A stretch of DNA of 6,824 nt from Alphaproteobacteria bacterium MarineAlpha6_Bin2 (GCA_002937815.1 PTKQ01000020.1:1-6824); one strand, 5' to 3'; shown: positions 1 to 6,824, counted from the stretch's first letter. Translations and numbers: made by a program. Notes: a model not told the origin generated them from the letters alone.

Positions 1-28
1 TATTATTTATATATGTAATTTTTTTCAT
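1..28 (-). CDS. Possible 5' end of the next operon gene (cut by the window edge)
   Basis: One base after the trkA stop there is an ATG (26-28) followed by eight further open codons (reading MKKITYINN) to the left edge. The one-base spacing matches the tight packing of the rest of the operon, and the A-rich start resembles its neighbours. Nine residues are too few to name a product. In related gene orders trkH, hfq or hflX may follow trkA, but nothing here distinguishes them. Confidence 0.4.
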
Positions 29-29
29 T

Positions 30-1406
30 TTAGAAACCAAAGCTAACTGAAAATAACTTTTCTACTTTTTTTATCATTTTTGATAATGAAAATAAAATAA
101 TTCTATCACCATTCTCAATTGTCACATCATCTTTTGCTATTACAACTTCGTCATTATTTTTTTTTAATATTGCACCCATTTTAATACCATTAGGTAATTT
201 CAAATCGCCTATTTTTTTGTTTACTATTGTAGATGCCACTGCATCGGCTTCCATAACTTCCCCTTCTCCTTCTTTAACTGAATAAACTTGTCTAATTTTT
301 CCTTTTCTTATATAACTTAAAATTCTTGATACCGTAATGCTTTTAGGACTTAGTACAACATCAATCCCAAGAGGCTCTAATATAGATCTATAAGTTGAGT
401 CGTTAATAAGAGTTATAGTCTTTTTACATCCCTGTTTTTTTGCAAGTAAAGAAGTTAATATATTAACTTCATCTTTATTTGTTACAGGTATAATTGTTTC
501 GGTTTCAAAGATTTTTGCCTCTTTTAGAATTTCAGGATCCAAACTATTACCATTTATAATTAATGTATCATTAAGCTTAGAGGTTATTGCTTCAGCTCTT
601 TTTTTATTTAACTCAATTAATTTTGTTTTAGCCCCAAACTTACTGTCTTCTAATTTTTTTGCCAAAGACACACCAATATTTCCACCGCCAACAATAATTA
701 CACTATTGGCCTTTGTTTCTTCATGTCCAAAAGCTATCATAACTCTATTTAAATGTTCTGTATCTGCTACAACATAGACTGAATCACCAATTTTTATTTT
801 GTCATTATCTCCTGGTACTATAATTGAATTTTTTCTTGTTATAGAAACAATATTCATTTTTAAATCAGCAAATGATGAAGAAATATTTTTAGTAGTATTA
901 TTTATTAATGGGCAATTTTTCTCAATTTTAATTCCTAAAAGTACAATTTTTTTTTCACTAAAAGGTATGATATCAAAAGCACCTGGCGCAATTAATCTTC
1001 TTCTAATAGCTTCAGCTACTTCTAACTCAGGAGAAATAATTAAATCAACCGATATTTGATTTTTGGAGAAAAGACTTTGATAATTTGGATCTAAATAGTC
1101 TTGATCTCTTACTCTAGCAACTTTTAATGGAACATTAAATTGTGAATTTGCAACCTCACATGCAATCATATTAATTTCATCTGACTGCGTTACAGCAATT
1201 ATCATTTCAGCATTTCTTGCTCCCGCTTTATCAAGAATACTCGGTTGAGATCCTGATCCAATAATTGTGTTAACATCAAGAGTATCATTTATTTCACTAA
1301 TATTTTCTTGTGATTGGTCTATAACTGTTACATCATTATCTTCTTTTGATAAATGTTCGGCTATGGTTTTGCCAACTTCACCAGCCCCGCAAATTATGAC
1401 TTTCAT
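30..1406 (-). CDS. trkA: Trk system potassium uptake regulatory protein TrkA (two RCK domains)
   Basis: Peripheral cytosolic NAD(H)/nucleotide-binding subunit that gates the TrkH/TrkG potassium transporter at the inner membrane. The 458 residues match full-length TrkA and show two tandem RCK units. Unit 1 has a Rossmann fold with GAGEVG (7-12) and an acidic residue D30 closing the second strand (VTVID), then a TrkA_C domain (about 145-225, ending KIKIGDSVYVVA). Unit 2 repeats this with VGGGNIG (239-245) and E265, then a second TrkA_C domain (about 372-445, with ENGDRIILFS). SPELEVAEAIRRRLIAPGAF (125-144) is a conserved linker stretch. The ATG overlaps the ntrX stop as ATGA, so translation is probably coupled. 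trkA directly after ntrX is common in alphaproteobacteria; a functional link between potassium and nitrogen (ammonium) status is inferred, not shown. No damage is seen. The gene ends TAA, and a candidate start for the next gene follows after one base. Confidence 0.95.
   Translation of the reverse strand: MKVIICGAGEVGKTIAEHLSKEDNDVTVIDQSQENISEINDTLDVNTIIGSGSQPSILDKAGARNAEMIIAVTQSDEINMIACEVANSQFNVPLKVARVRDQDYLDPNYQSLFSKNQISVDLIISPELEVAEAIRRRLIAPGAFDIIPFSEKKIVLLGIKIEKNCPLINNTTKNISSSFADLKMNIVSITRKNSIIVPGDNDKIKIGDSVYVVADTEHLNRVMIAFGHEETKANSVIIVGGGNIGVSLAKKLEDSKFGAKTKLIELNKKRAEAITSKLNDTLIINGNSLDPEILKEAKIFETETIIPVTNKDEVNILTSLLAKKQGCKKTITLINDSTYRSILEPLGIDVVLSPKSITVSRILSYIRKGKIRQVYSVKEGEGEVMEADAVASTIVNKKIGDLKLPNGIKMGAILKKNNDEVVIAKDDVTIENGDRIILFSLSKMIKKVEKLFSVSFGF
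1403..1406 (-). other. ATGA stop/start overlap between ntrX and trkA
   Basis: The ntrX TGA stop (1403-1405) and the trkA ATG (1404-1406) share bases in the classic ATGA form. No Shine-Dalgarno sequence precedes it (the leader reads TTGGTATAAAAAA). This favours termination-reinitiation coupling, so that TrkA is made from the same message as NtrX. Confidence 0.85.
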
Positions 1407-2782
1407 TTTTTTATACCAATATTTTTTATTTTTCTATGTAATGCCGATCTTTCCATTCCAATAAAATTAGCAGTTTTTGATATGTTCCCACCAAATCTAT
1501 TAACTTGATTAACTAAATATTTTTTTTCAAATTCTTTTCTAGCTTTTCTTATTGGTAAGTTCATTATTAATTGATTCGACCTAGTTTCATCTAATTCATT
1601 ACTTTTTTTAAATAAATCTTTTGGTAATAAATTCACTGAAATATTTTTCCCTTTGTTAATTAATTTTGGATACATGATGTAGAGCCAATCCACAAAGTTT
1701 TTTAATTGGGTAATATTTCCAGGCCATAAACAAGTTTGCAAGATTGTATATACATCTGATGTTAATTTTATTTCTGGTAAGTTATTATGTTTTTTTATTT
1801 TTTGAATAAAAAAATCAATTAATATAGGAATATCATCTCTTCTCTTTGAAATTGAAGGAACTTTAATTTGTGCGACATTTAATCTATAAAATAATTCCTT
1901 TCTAAATCTTTTTTCTTCAATTTCTTCAATAGGATTTTTACTAGTAGTAGAAATAAAACGAATGTTTGAATAAACTTTTTCATTCAATCCTTTTAGTGAG
2001 TAAGTTTCTTTTTGTAAAAAATCAGTTAATTTTGCTTGTACTTCAAAAGCCATATTACAAATTTCATTTAATAATATAGTTCCACCTTCAGCTTTTTGAA
2101 TATAACCTATAGATTTATCTTCAATTCTATCTTTTCCAAAGAATTGTTCTACGAAACTTTCATTATTTAACATTGAACAATTAATTGATATAAAAGGTTT
2201 ATCACCACGAGTAGAACTTTCATGTATTTTTTTAGCTATTAATTTTTTACCTGTACCTGGTTCTCCAAATAAGAAGATTCTTGCATTTGTACGAGCGAGT
2301 TTATTAATATTTTTTTTGATTTTATTTATAGATTTAGAATGACCGATGATTTCATTTTGATTATCATATGCGTTTTTATATACTTCATACTCTTTTTTAA
2401 GAAAAGCATTTTCTAAAGCTCTTTCAATTAATAAAAATAGTTTTTCCGATTTAAAAGGTTTTTCTACAAAATAAAATGCTCCTTTTTTTATAGCATTCAC
2501 TGCCATCTCAATATTTCCATGCCCACTAATAAAAATAACAGGTAAATTTTTGTTATAATTTTTTATTATTTTTAATAATTCAATTCCATTTTTCTTACTT
2601 CCTTCAAGCCACACATCTAATAAAATAAGATCTACAAAATTTTTTTTTAATTCATTTAAACAAGACGATGAGTTTGTAGCAGTTATAGTTTTGTAGCCAT
2701 TAGAATTCAATATTTTAGATAGAGTGACACAAATATCCAGTTCATCATCAACTATTAATATTGTTTTATTTTTCATTTCCAT
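1403..2782 (-). CDS. ntrX: Response regulator NtrX with degenerate AAA+ domain
   Basis: Partner regulator of NtrY. The receiver domain (about 6-122) is intact: D12/D13/E14 pocket, phospho-acceptor D56 in LLDVWLEGS, S86, K108. The AAA+ region (about 145-370) keeps Walker A GEPGTGKK (173-180) and FRKELFYRLN (293-302). It has no GAFTGA loop (the region reads FGKDRIEDKSIGYIQKAE, 215-232), its Walker B is ILLNE with Asn239 where Asp is expected, and WPGNITQL (353-360) has Thr358 in place of the sensor II arginine. The C-terminal Fis-type helix-turn-helix (about 410-457, with FGGNISKTANFIGMERSALH) is very well conserved and typical of NtrX. At 459 residues the length is normal. It is therefore more likely a phosphorylation-controlled DNA-binding regulator than an ATP-driven sigma-54 activator (inference); loss of GAFTGA is known in several alphaproteobacterial NtrX proteins. 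The chosen ATG lies 4 bases after ntrY; Met3 (ATG at 2774-2776) is an equally possible start. The TGA stop overlaps the trkA ATG. Confidence 0.94.
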   Translation of the reverse strand: MEMKNKTILIVDDELDICVTLSKILNSNGYKTITATNSSSCLNELKKNFVDLILLDVWLEGSKKNGIELLKIIKNYNKNLPVIFISGHGNIEMAVNAIKKGAFYFVEKPFKSEKLFLLIERALENAFLKKEYEVYKNAYDNQNEIIGHSKSINKIKKNINKLARTNARIFLFGEPGTGKKLIAKKIHESSTRGDKPFISINCSMLNNESFVEQFFGKDRIEDKSIGYIQKAEGGTILLNEICNMAFEVQAKLTDFLQKETYSLKGLNEKVYSNIRFISTTSKNPIEEIEEKRFRKELFYRLNVAQIKVPSISKRRDDIPILIDFFIQKIKKHNNLPEIKLTSDVYTILQTCLWPGNITQLKNFVDWLYIMYPKLINKGKNISVNLLPKDLFKKSNELDETRSNQLIMNLPIRKARKEFEKKYLVNQVNRFGGNISKTANFIGMERSALHRKIKNIGIKK

Positions 2783-2786
2783 ATGA

Positions 2787-4613
2787 TTATATATTTTTTG
2801 GTAATTCGATCAAAGATGATGCTCCGTTAATTTTATTATTAAAAATACTAAAAGTACCATTATGTTGCTCTATTATTTTTAAAACTATTGCCAGACCTAG
2901 CCCTGTGCCCTTACTTTTTGTAGTAATATAGGGCTCAAGTATTCTATCTTTCACATTTGAATTAGGTAATCCAATACCATTATCATTTACTTGTACAATA
3001 ATTTTTTTTAACTTTTTTGATATTAATAAACTAATTTCACCTGAATTTTTCTTTGATTTATTATGTTTTTGATTAACGGATTCAATAGAATTTTGAATAA
3101 TATTATTTATAGCCATAGAGATTTGCGATTCATCAGCATTAAAATGAATTTGAGATTTGTTAGATTTAATTGAAAAATGTATCATTGGATTTGCTTTTTT
3201 ATGTAACAATAATAAATCTCTACACATTTGATTTAAATTACATTTACCAATATTTGGCTTTGGAAGTCTTGCGAATTTAGAAAATTCATCTACCATTTTT
3301 TCTATTGAAGAAACTTGTTTCACAATGATACTGGCATAATTACGATATTCTGAAGATTTAGAATTTTTTTTTAAAAATTCTGCTGATAATTGTATAGGAG
3401 TTAGGGGATTTTTTATTTCATGTGCAATTCTTCTTGCAATATCTGACCAAGCTGAATTTCTTTCTCTTTTTCTAAGTTCTTTTTGTTGTTTTTCTAAAGT
3501 ACTTGTCATTTCATTAAATCTTTTAATCAAAAGACTCATTTCATCTTTACTATCTATTTGCGGGACTTTTGCTGTTAAATTACCTTTTTTTATCAAATTT
3601 GAAGTATGAATTAAATTACTTATTGGATTAATTAAATTATCAGCAAAGGCTAAACCCATAAGAACTGCAATAAATAAAATTAATAAAGATATAAATATAA
3701 AGACTATGTAAAAATTTAATTCTATACGAGATCTTTGTGCAAGCAATTCATTATAAGATTTTGCAGCAAGTTTAACAGAAGCAACTTGATTAATGATAGT
3801 TGGATCAACAAATCTCCCAATAACCAAATATGTATTTATGATTTTATTAAGTTTTATTAAAGCTCTTACTCTATCACTTCTTTTACTTGTAAAAATTACA
3901 TTACCTTTATCGGCTTGAATCATTTCATAATTTGTAATTAAATCTGGCGTTGTACTTATTGTAAAACCAGCACGAGCAATAACTGCTCCATTTTTTTTAA
4001 AAATAAAACCCTCGGTTAACGCTCTAGTTTCAACTTGTCTGTTTAACAATACATTTAATTTTTTTAAATCTAAGAATATAAAATCAAATTGATTATCGAT
4101 TTCATTAGACATAGAAGTTATATCAGATCTAATATTTTGATAATGTACATTTAAATATGCATTTGCTACACTGGTTGATTCTTCAAAAACTTTTTGCACT
4201 TTTTCTCCAAACCATGTTTTTATTCCCAAATGAAAAAAAAATGATGAGAAAATTGCGACACTAACTGCTGGAATTAATGCTAAAAGACCAAAAACTAAAA
4301 TATATTTAATTGAAATTTTAGATCCTGCATATCCTTTTTTTCTTGCTATCCAAATTTTTATAATTCGTCTAATAACTTTGAAACATAAAAAAAGAAGAAG
4401 TAGTAAATCTATAGTCAATATAGATATTACAAGTCTTGGTGTTGATGTTATAAAGGGTAAGGAGTTAGTAAAACTTAAGAATGTAAATATTGCAGCAAAA
4501 AAAGAGAAAATTAATAAAAATAATGCTAACTTTATATTAATATTTTCATGTATAAGCCATTTATAAAAGTTGAAAATTAAAAAATTATTTTTTTTTTTAT
4601 AATTTTGTATCAT
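2787..4613 (-). CDS. ntrY: Membrane sensor histidine kinase NtrY, short form without the usual PAS domain
   Basis: Inner-membrane histidine kinase paired with NtrX; in other alphaproteobacteria the pair has been tied to nitrogen metabolism, redox/low-oxygen response and envelope functions. Three hydrophobic segments near the N-terminus (about 28-48, 61-80, 103-127) and a fourth at about 300-323 flank a predicted periplasmic region (about 128-298) ending in a conserved stretch with VRALIKLN and YLVIGRFVDP. HAMP follows (about 322-375), then directly the kinase core: H-box RRIAHEIKNPLTPIQLSAEF with His398, N-box INNIIQNSIES (502-511), G1 DNGIGLP (544-550), and F/G2 boxes PYITTKSKGTGLGLA (561-575). 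The length of 608 residues is about 150 below the roughly 750-770 of studied NtrY proteins, and the shortfall fits the PAS domain normally found between HAMP and the H-box. The ATG at 4611-4613 overlaps the ntrC end; no other in-frame Met precedes the first membrane segment. Codons 6-9 contain an 11-base A run. The gene ends TAA, 4 bases before ntrX. Confidence 0.94.
   Translation of the reverse strand: MIQNYKKKNNFLIFNFYKWLIHENINIKLALFLLIFSFFAAIFTFLSFTNSLPFITSTPRLVISILTIDLLLLLFLCFKVIRRIIKIWIARKKGYAGSKISIKYILVFGLLALIPAVSVAIFSSFFFHLGIKTWFGEKVQKVFEESTSVANAYLNVHYQNIRSDITSMSNEIDNQFDFIFLDLKKLNVLLNRQVETRALTEGFIFKKNGAVIARAGFTISTTPDLITNYEMIQADKGNVIFTSKRSDRVRALIKLNKIINTYLVIGRFVDPTIINQVASVKLAAKSYNELLAQRSRIELNFYIVFIFISLLILFIAVLMGLAFADNLINPISNLIHTSNLIKKGNLTAKVPQIDSKDEMSLLIKRFNEMTSTLEKQQKELRKRERNSAWSDIARRIAHEIKNPLTPIQLSAEFLKKNSKSSEYRNYASIIVKQVSSIEKMVDEFSKFARLPKPNIGKCNLNQMCRDLLLLHKKANPMIHFSIKSNKSQIHFNADESQISMAINNIIQNSIESVNQKHNKSKKNSGEISLLISKKLKKIIVQVNDNGIGLPNSNVKDRILEPYITTKSKGTGLGLAIVLKIIEQHNGTFSIFNNKINGASSLIELPKNI
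4588..4598 (-). repeat. 11-base A homopolymer (coding strand) at the ntrC/ntrY junction
   Basis: Eleven A residues on the coding strand begin within the ntrC TAA stop and fill ntrY codons 6-8 plus two bases of codon 9. It is the longest homopolymer I noticed in the window; others reach 9 bases (947-955 in trkA, 4233-4241 in ntrY). Gaining one A would create an immediate TAA in the ntrY frame. Losing one gives ATA ATT TTT TAA. Confidence 0.9.
4597..4613 (-). other. 17-base overlap of ntrC end and ntrY start
   Basis: The last codons and TAA stop of ntrC (frame DTKL-stop) overlap the first codons of ntrY (MIQNY) in a different frame. This places both on one transcript and suggests coupled translation. 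Known operons often place an internal promoter before ntrY; none is recognisable here in the ntrC coding sequence just upstream. Confidence 0.85.
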
Positions 4614-6069
4614 TTTTTAAAGTTTTTATTTGTAATTCTTTAATTTTTTTTCTTAAAGTATTTCTGTTTAATCCTAATAGTTTAGAAGCCTTTATTTGGT
4701 TTCCTTTTGTTGCATTTAAACATATTGAAATTAATGGTCTTTCTACTTCAGAAAGAATTCTTGAATATAAACCAGATGAAGGAAGATTATCATCATGCAA
4801 TTTAAAAAATTCTTTTAAATGTTTTTCTACTGAAATACTTAAACTGTTTTGAGAAGAATTTCTTAAGTTATAGCTATCAAAAGAATTAATAATTTGTAAA
4901 TTTTTTTCTACATCTGATTTGTTAATTTTCTTTGACATTACTAAAACAATCAATCTTCTAATAAAATTTTCTAATTCTCTAATATTGCCCGGCCAATTAT
5001 ATTTTTTTAGTTCATTAATTGCTTCATCCGAAATTTCTTTCTTTTCTAAACCTTCTTTCGAACATTTAAGAAGAAAATGGTTTACTAAATCTTTTATATC
5101 ATCAAACCTTAATCGTAATGGTGGTAGATTAATGGGAACAACATTTAACCTATAATATAAATCCTCCCTGAATTTACCATTTTTAATTAGTGCTGTTAAA
5201 TCTTGATGAGTAGCAGCAATAATCCTTACATTTGTTTTTAATTTTTCATTACTTCCAACCGGGACGAACTCTTTTTCCTGTAAAACCCTTAACAATTTAG
5301 TTTGAGCGTCATATGGCATATCCCCTATTTCGTCTAAAAAAAGCGTACCATTTTCAGCTTGTTCAAATTTTCCTGATTTTCTAGAATTTGCACCAGTAAA
5401 GGCACCTTTTTCATGACCAAATAATTCACTTTCAATTAAATCTTTTGGCATCGCTGCCATATTAATAGCTATAAATGTTCCATTCTTTCTTAATCCATAA
5501 TTATGTAAAATTTTTGCTATAAGTTCTTTTCCCGTTCCAGACTCTCCTATAATTATAACCTCTAAGTCTGTGTTAACCAATTTAGCTATTGTTTTATAGG
5601 TTTGTTGCATCAAAGAAGATCGACCTATAATTGGTAAATCCAATTCATTTTTTGCTTCTTTATCTATAACCTCATTTTTATTTTTTGTAGATTCTGAAAA
5701 GGCACGATTAATGATTTTATTAATTTCAGACAGACTAAAAGGTTTAGATAAATATTCATATGCACCCTTTTCTATAGCCTGCATTGCTGTAAGAAGCGTA
5801 TTCTGTGCACTTATAATAATTATTTTTATTTCTGGCCTAATTTCTTTTATTTTTGGTATTAATTCAAGACCGTTAGCGTCTGGCATAACAACATCTAAAA
5901 TAATTAAATCACCAATTCCATTTGATACCCATTTCCAAAGTTGAGATGCACTACTTGTTAATTTAAGATCAAATTTTTCTTCTAAGTCCGAAGATAAAAT
6001 AGTCCTGATAGATATATCATCTTCTGCAATTAGTATTAATTTTTTGTTTTTTTTTGTTACTGTGTTCAT
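4597..6069 (-). CDS. ntrC: Nitrogen regulation response regulator NtrC (GlnG), sigma-54 activator
   Basis: DNA-binding response regulator that, once phosphorylated by NtrB, oligomerises and uses ATP to open sigma-54 promoters of nitrogen-assimilation genes. At 490 residues it is close to the family norm. The receiver domain (about 10-125) has the acidic pocket E16/D17/D18, phospho-acceptor D59, S87 and K109; the stretch SAQNTLLTAMQAIEKGAYEY is typical of NtrC. The AAA+ domain (about 145-375) is intact: Walker A GESGTGKE (175-182), GAFTGA sigma-54 contact (222-227), Walker B LFLDE (243-247), FREDLYYRLN with its arginines (300-309) and WPGNIREL with the sensor II arginine (359-366). A Fis-type helix-turn-helix (about 443-482, with GLNRNTLRKKIKEL) closes the protein. 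The start ATG at 6067-6069 follows an A-rich leader without a Shine-Dalgarno sequence, 12 bases after ntrB. The 3' end overlaps ntrY by 17 bases. The intact GAFTGA loop implies that the organism has RpoN (inference). Confidence 0.94.
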   Translation of the reverse strand: MNTVTKKNKKLILIAEDDISIRTILSSDLEEKFDLKLTSSASQLWKWVSNGIGDLIILDVVMPDANGLELIPKIKEIRPEIKIIIISAQNTLLTAMQAIEKGAYEYLSKPFSLSEINKIINRAFSESTKNKNEVIDKEAKNELDLPIIGRSSLMQQTYKTIAKLVNTDLEVIIIGESGTGKELIAKILHNYGLRKNGTFIAINMAAMPKDLIESELFGHEKGAFTGANSRKSGKFEQAENGTLFLDEIGDMPYDAQTKLLRVLQEKEFVPVGSNEKLKTNVRIIAATHQDLTALIKNGKFREDLYYRLNVVPINLPPLRLRFDDIKDLVNHFLLKCSKEGLEKKEISDEAINELKKYNWPGNIRELENFIRRLIVLVMSKKINKSDVEKNLQIINSFDSYNLRNSSQNSLSISVEKHLKEFFKLHDDNLPSSGLYSRILSEVERPLISICLNATKGNQIKASKLLGLNRNTLRKKIKELQIKTLKNDTKL

Positions 6070-6081
6070 TTTTTTGGTTTA

Positions 6082-6824
6082 TTATTGTTTACGTTTAAAC
6101 ATTACTTTAAATACGGTTTTTCCTTTTTCGGAATCAAATATAATAGAACCAAAATGTGATTGAACTATTTTAGCAGATATAGATAAACCTAGGCCCCTTC
6201 CATTAACTTTATTAGTAATAAATGTATCAAATAAATTATCTTTTAAATGTTCTGGAACGCCATTTCCATTATCTTCTATATAAACAGTTAATGGAAAATT
6301 ACTATGTTCATATTTAGTGGTAATTTTAATTACACCATTATTTTTTTCAACTACTTCACAAGAATTTTTTATTAAATTTAAGAATAATTGGATCAATTGT
6401 TCTTTATTACCAAAGACTTTTGGTAGTGATGGATCATAATTTTCTATAAATAAAATATTTTTTTTGTTAAAGGATGCTTCAGAAGCAGTTATAACATATC
6501 GAAGTACTTGATTAAGATTTGCGTATTTCTTTATAATTGGTCTTTCATCAGTAAAACCTTCCAAACTATTAAGCAATTTAATGATCCTATTTGTTTCAGT
6601 GTCAATCAAGTTTATTAAAAACAAATCTTTTTCTTCAAGTATTCCTCTTTTTTTAATCAATTGACCCGCCCCCTTGATTCCAGAAAGTGGGTTTTTAATC
6701 TCATGGGAAAGCATAGCCACTAAAGATGTTGCTGACTGAGCAGATTTTTCAAAATTAAATTGCTGCTCTAATTTATTATTTTTTGATAAATTATTTAAGA
6801 TAATTGAAAATAATTTTTCATTTT
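6082..6824 (-). CDS. ntrB: Nitrogen regulation sensor histidine kinase NtrB (GlnL), 3' part, cut by the window edge
   Basis: Cytosolic histidine kinase that phosphorylates NtrC under nitrogen limitation; in known relatives PII protein controls its kinase/phosphatase balance. The frame stays open to the right edge, giving 246 visible residues. Family members usually have about 350-380, so the N-terminal PAS sensor domain lies outside the window. Visible parts in order: a helical lead-in, then the H-box LSHEIKNPLSGIKGAGQL with the phospho-accepting His at bases 6703-6705, the N-box LFLNLIKNSCEVV, the G1 box DNGNG, and the F/G2 boxes ending GRGLGLS. The wording around the H-box is typical of NtrB rather than NtrY, which has KNPLTPIQLSAE and occurs separately in this operon. 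No membrane segment is seen. A GTG at 6718-6720 could be mistaken for a start, but conserved NtrB sequence (KSAQSATSL) continues upstream of it. The gene ends TAA, 12 bases before ntrC. Identity is firm; only the N-terminus is unknown. Confidence 0.92.
   Translation of the reverse strand, partial: NEKLFSIILNNLSKNNKLEQQFNFEKSAQSATSLVAMLSHEIKNPLSGIKGAGQLIKKRGILEEKDLFLINLIDTETNRIIKLLNSLEGFTDERPIIKKYANLNQVLRYVITASEASFNKKNILFIENYDPSLPKVFGNKEQLIQLFLNLIKNSCEVVEKNNGVIKITTKYEHSNFPLTVYIEDNGNGVPEHLKDNLFDTFITNKVNGRGLGLSISAKIVQSHFGSIIFDSEKGKTVFKVMFKRKQ

Noticed and set aside
984..1000. TGGCGC on the plus strand as a sigma-54 promoter -24 element
   Set aside because: No GC at the required -12 spacing, and the bases are codons of a conserved trkA stretch (APGAF).
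799..1059. Plus-strand open frame of 86 codons
   Set aside because: It lies antisense inside the well-conserved trkA and its translation is a low-complexity Ile/Phe/Ser-rich mirror of that gene with no recognisable family.
1403..2782. ntrX as a pseudogene because of its damaged ATPase motifs
   Set aside because: The frame is intact at full length and the receiver and helix-turn-helix are strongly conserved, which fits altered function rather than decay.
4378..4566. Lys-rich 62-codon plus-strand frame resembling a small basic protein
   Set aside because: It is exactly antisense to the first two membrane segments of ntrY; the composition follows from the AT-rich hydrophobic codons on the other strand.
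4588..4598. T run on the plus strand as an intrinsic terminator
   Set aside because: No GC-rich hairpin precedes it, there is no plus-strand gene to terminate, and it lies in coding sequence of ntrY.
4919..5155. Plus-strand open frame of 78 codons
   Set aside because: It is antisense to the AAA+ and linker region of ntrC, with no family features. The same reasoning removes the smaller plus-strand frames at 1267-1464, 4378-4566 and 5711-5944.
6082..6720. A 212-residue gene starting at the GTG at 6718-6720
   Set aside because: The frame is open upstream to the window edge and encodes conserved NtrB sequence before the H-box, so the GTG is an internal Val codon and the gene is simply cut by the window.

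Overview
The window looks like a piece of the chromosome of an alphaproteobacterium with a very AT-rich, tightly packed genome. By eye it is roughly a quarter G+C (not computed). The gene order ntrB-ntrC-ntrY-ntrX-trkA is a conserved alphaproteobacterial arrangement, and the proteins carry the hallmark motifs of those families. The base composition, Lys/Asn/Ile-rich proteins, gaps of 1-12 bases and several overlapping genes fit a streamlined marine lineage of the SAR11/Pelagibacterales kind or another low-GC alphaproteobacterial clade. TGG encodes Trp and TGA is used as a stop (end of ntrX), so the standard bacterial code applies. Everything is on the minus strand, so transcription runs from the right edge to the left edge.

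Layout in transcription order: the 3' two thirds of ntrB (nitrogen sensor kinase, cut by the right edge); ntrC (complete sigma-54 activator); ntrY (complete membrane sensor kinase, unusually short); ntrX (complete response regulator with a degenerate ATPase domain); trkA (complete two-RCK potassium uptake regulator); and in the last 28 bases a probable start codon of a further gene. Gene junctions are a 12-base gap (ntrB/ntrC), a 17-base overlap (ntrC/ntrY), a 4-base gap (ntrY/ntrX), a 4-base ATGA overlap (ntrX/trkA) and a 1-base gap (trkA/next). No gene-free stretch longer than 12 bases exists, and no promoter, terminator, RNA gene, mobile element or CRISPR array is visible. The operon promoter must lie to the right of the window.

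The genes form two kinase/regulator pairs: cytosolic NtrB with NtrC, which in known relatives reports nitrogen status through PII, and membrane-bound NtrY with NtrX, linked in relatives to nitrogen, redox or envelope signals. TrkA would add control of potassium uptake. The points most worth a second look are: (1) NtrX has lost the GAFTGA sigma-54 contact, the Walker B aspartate and the sensor II arginine while keeping its phosphorylation site and DNA-binding helix-turn-helix, whereas NtrC next door keeps all of these; (2) NtrY lacks the PAS domain that normally sits between HAMP and the kinase core; (3) an intact NtrBC pair survives in such a reduced-looking genome; (4) an 11-base homopolymer sits in the first codons of ntrY, where a one-base slip either way ends translation at once. 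I found no wholly new system: the region is a recognisable regulatory operon with lineage-specific remodelling.
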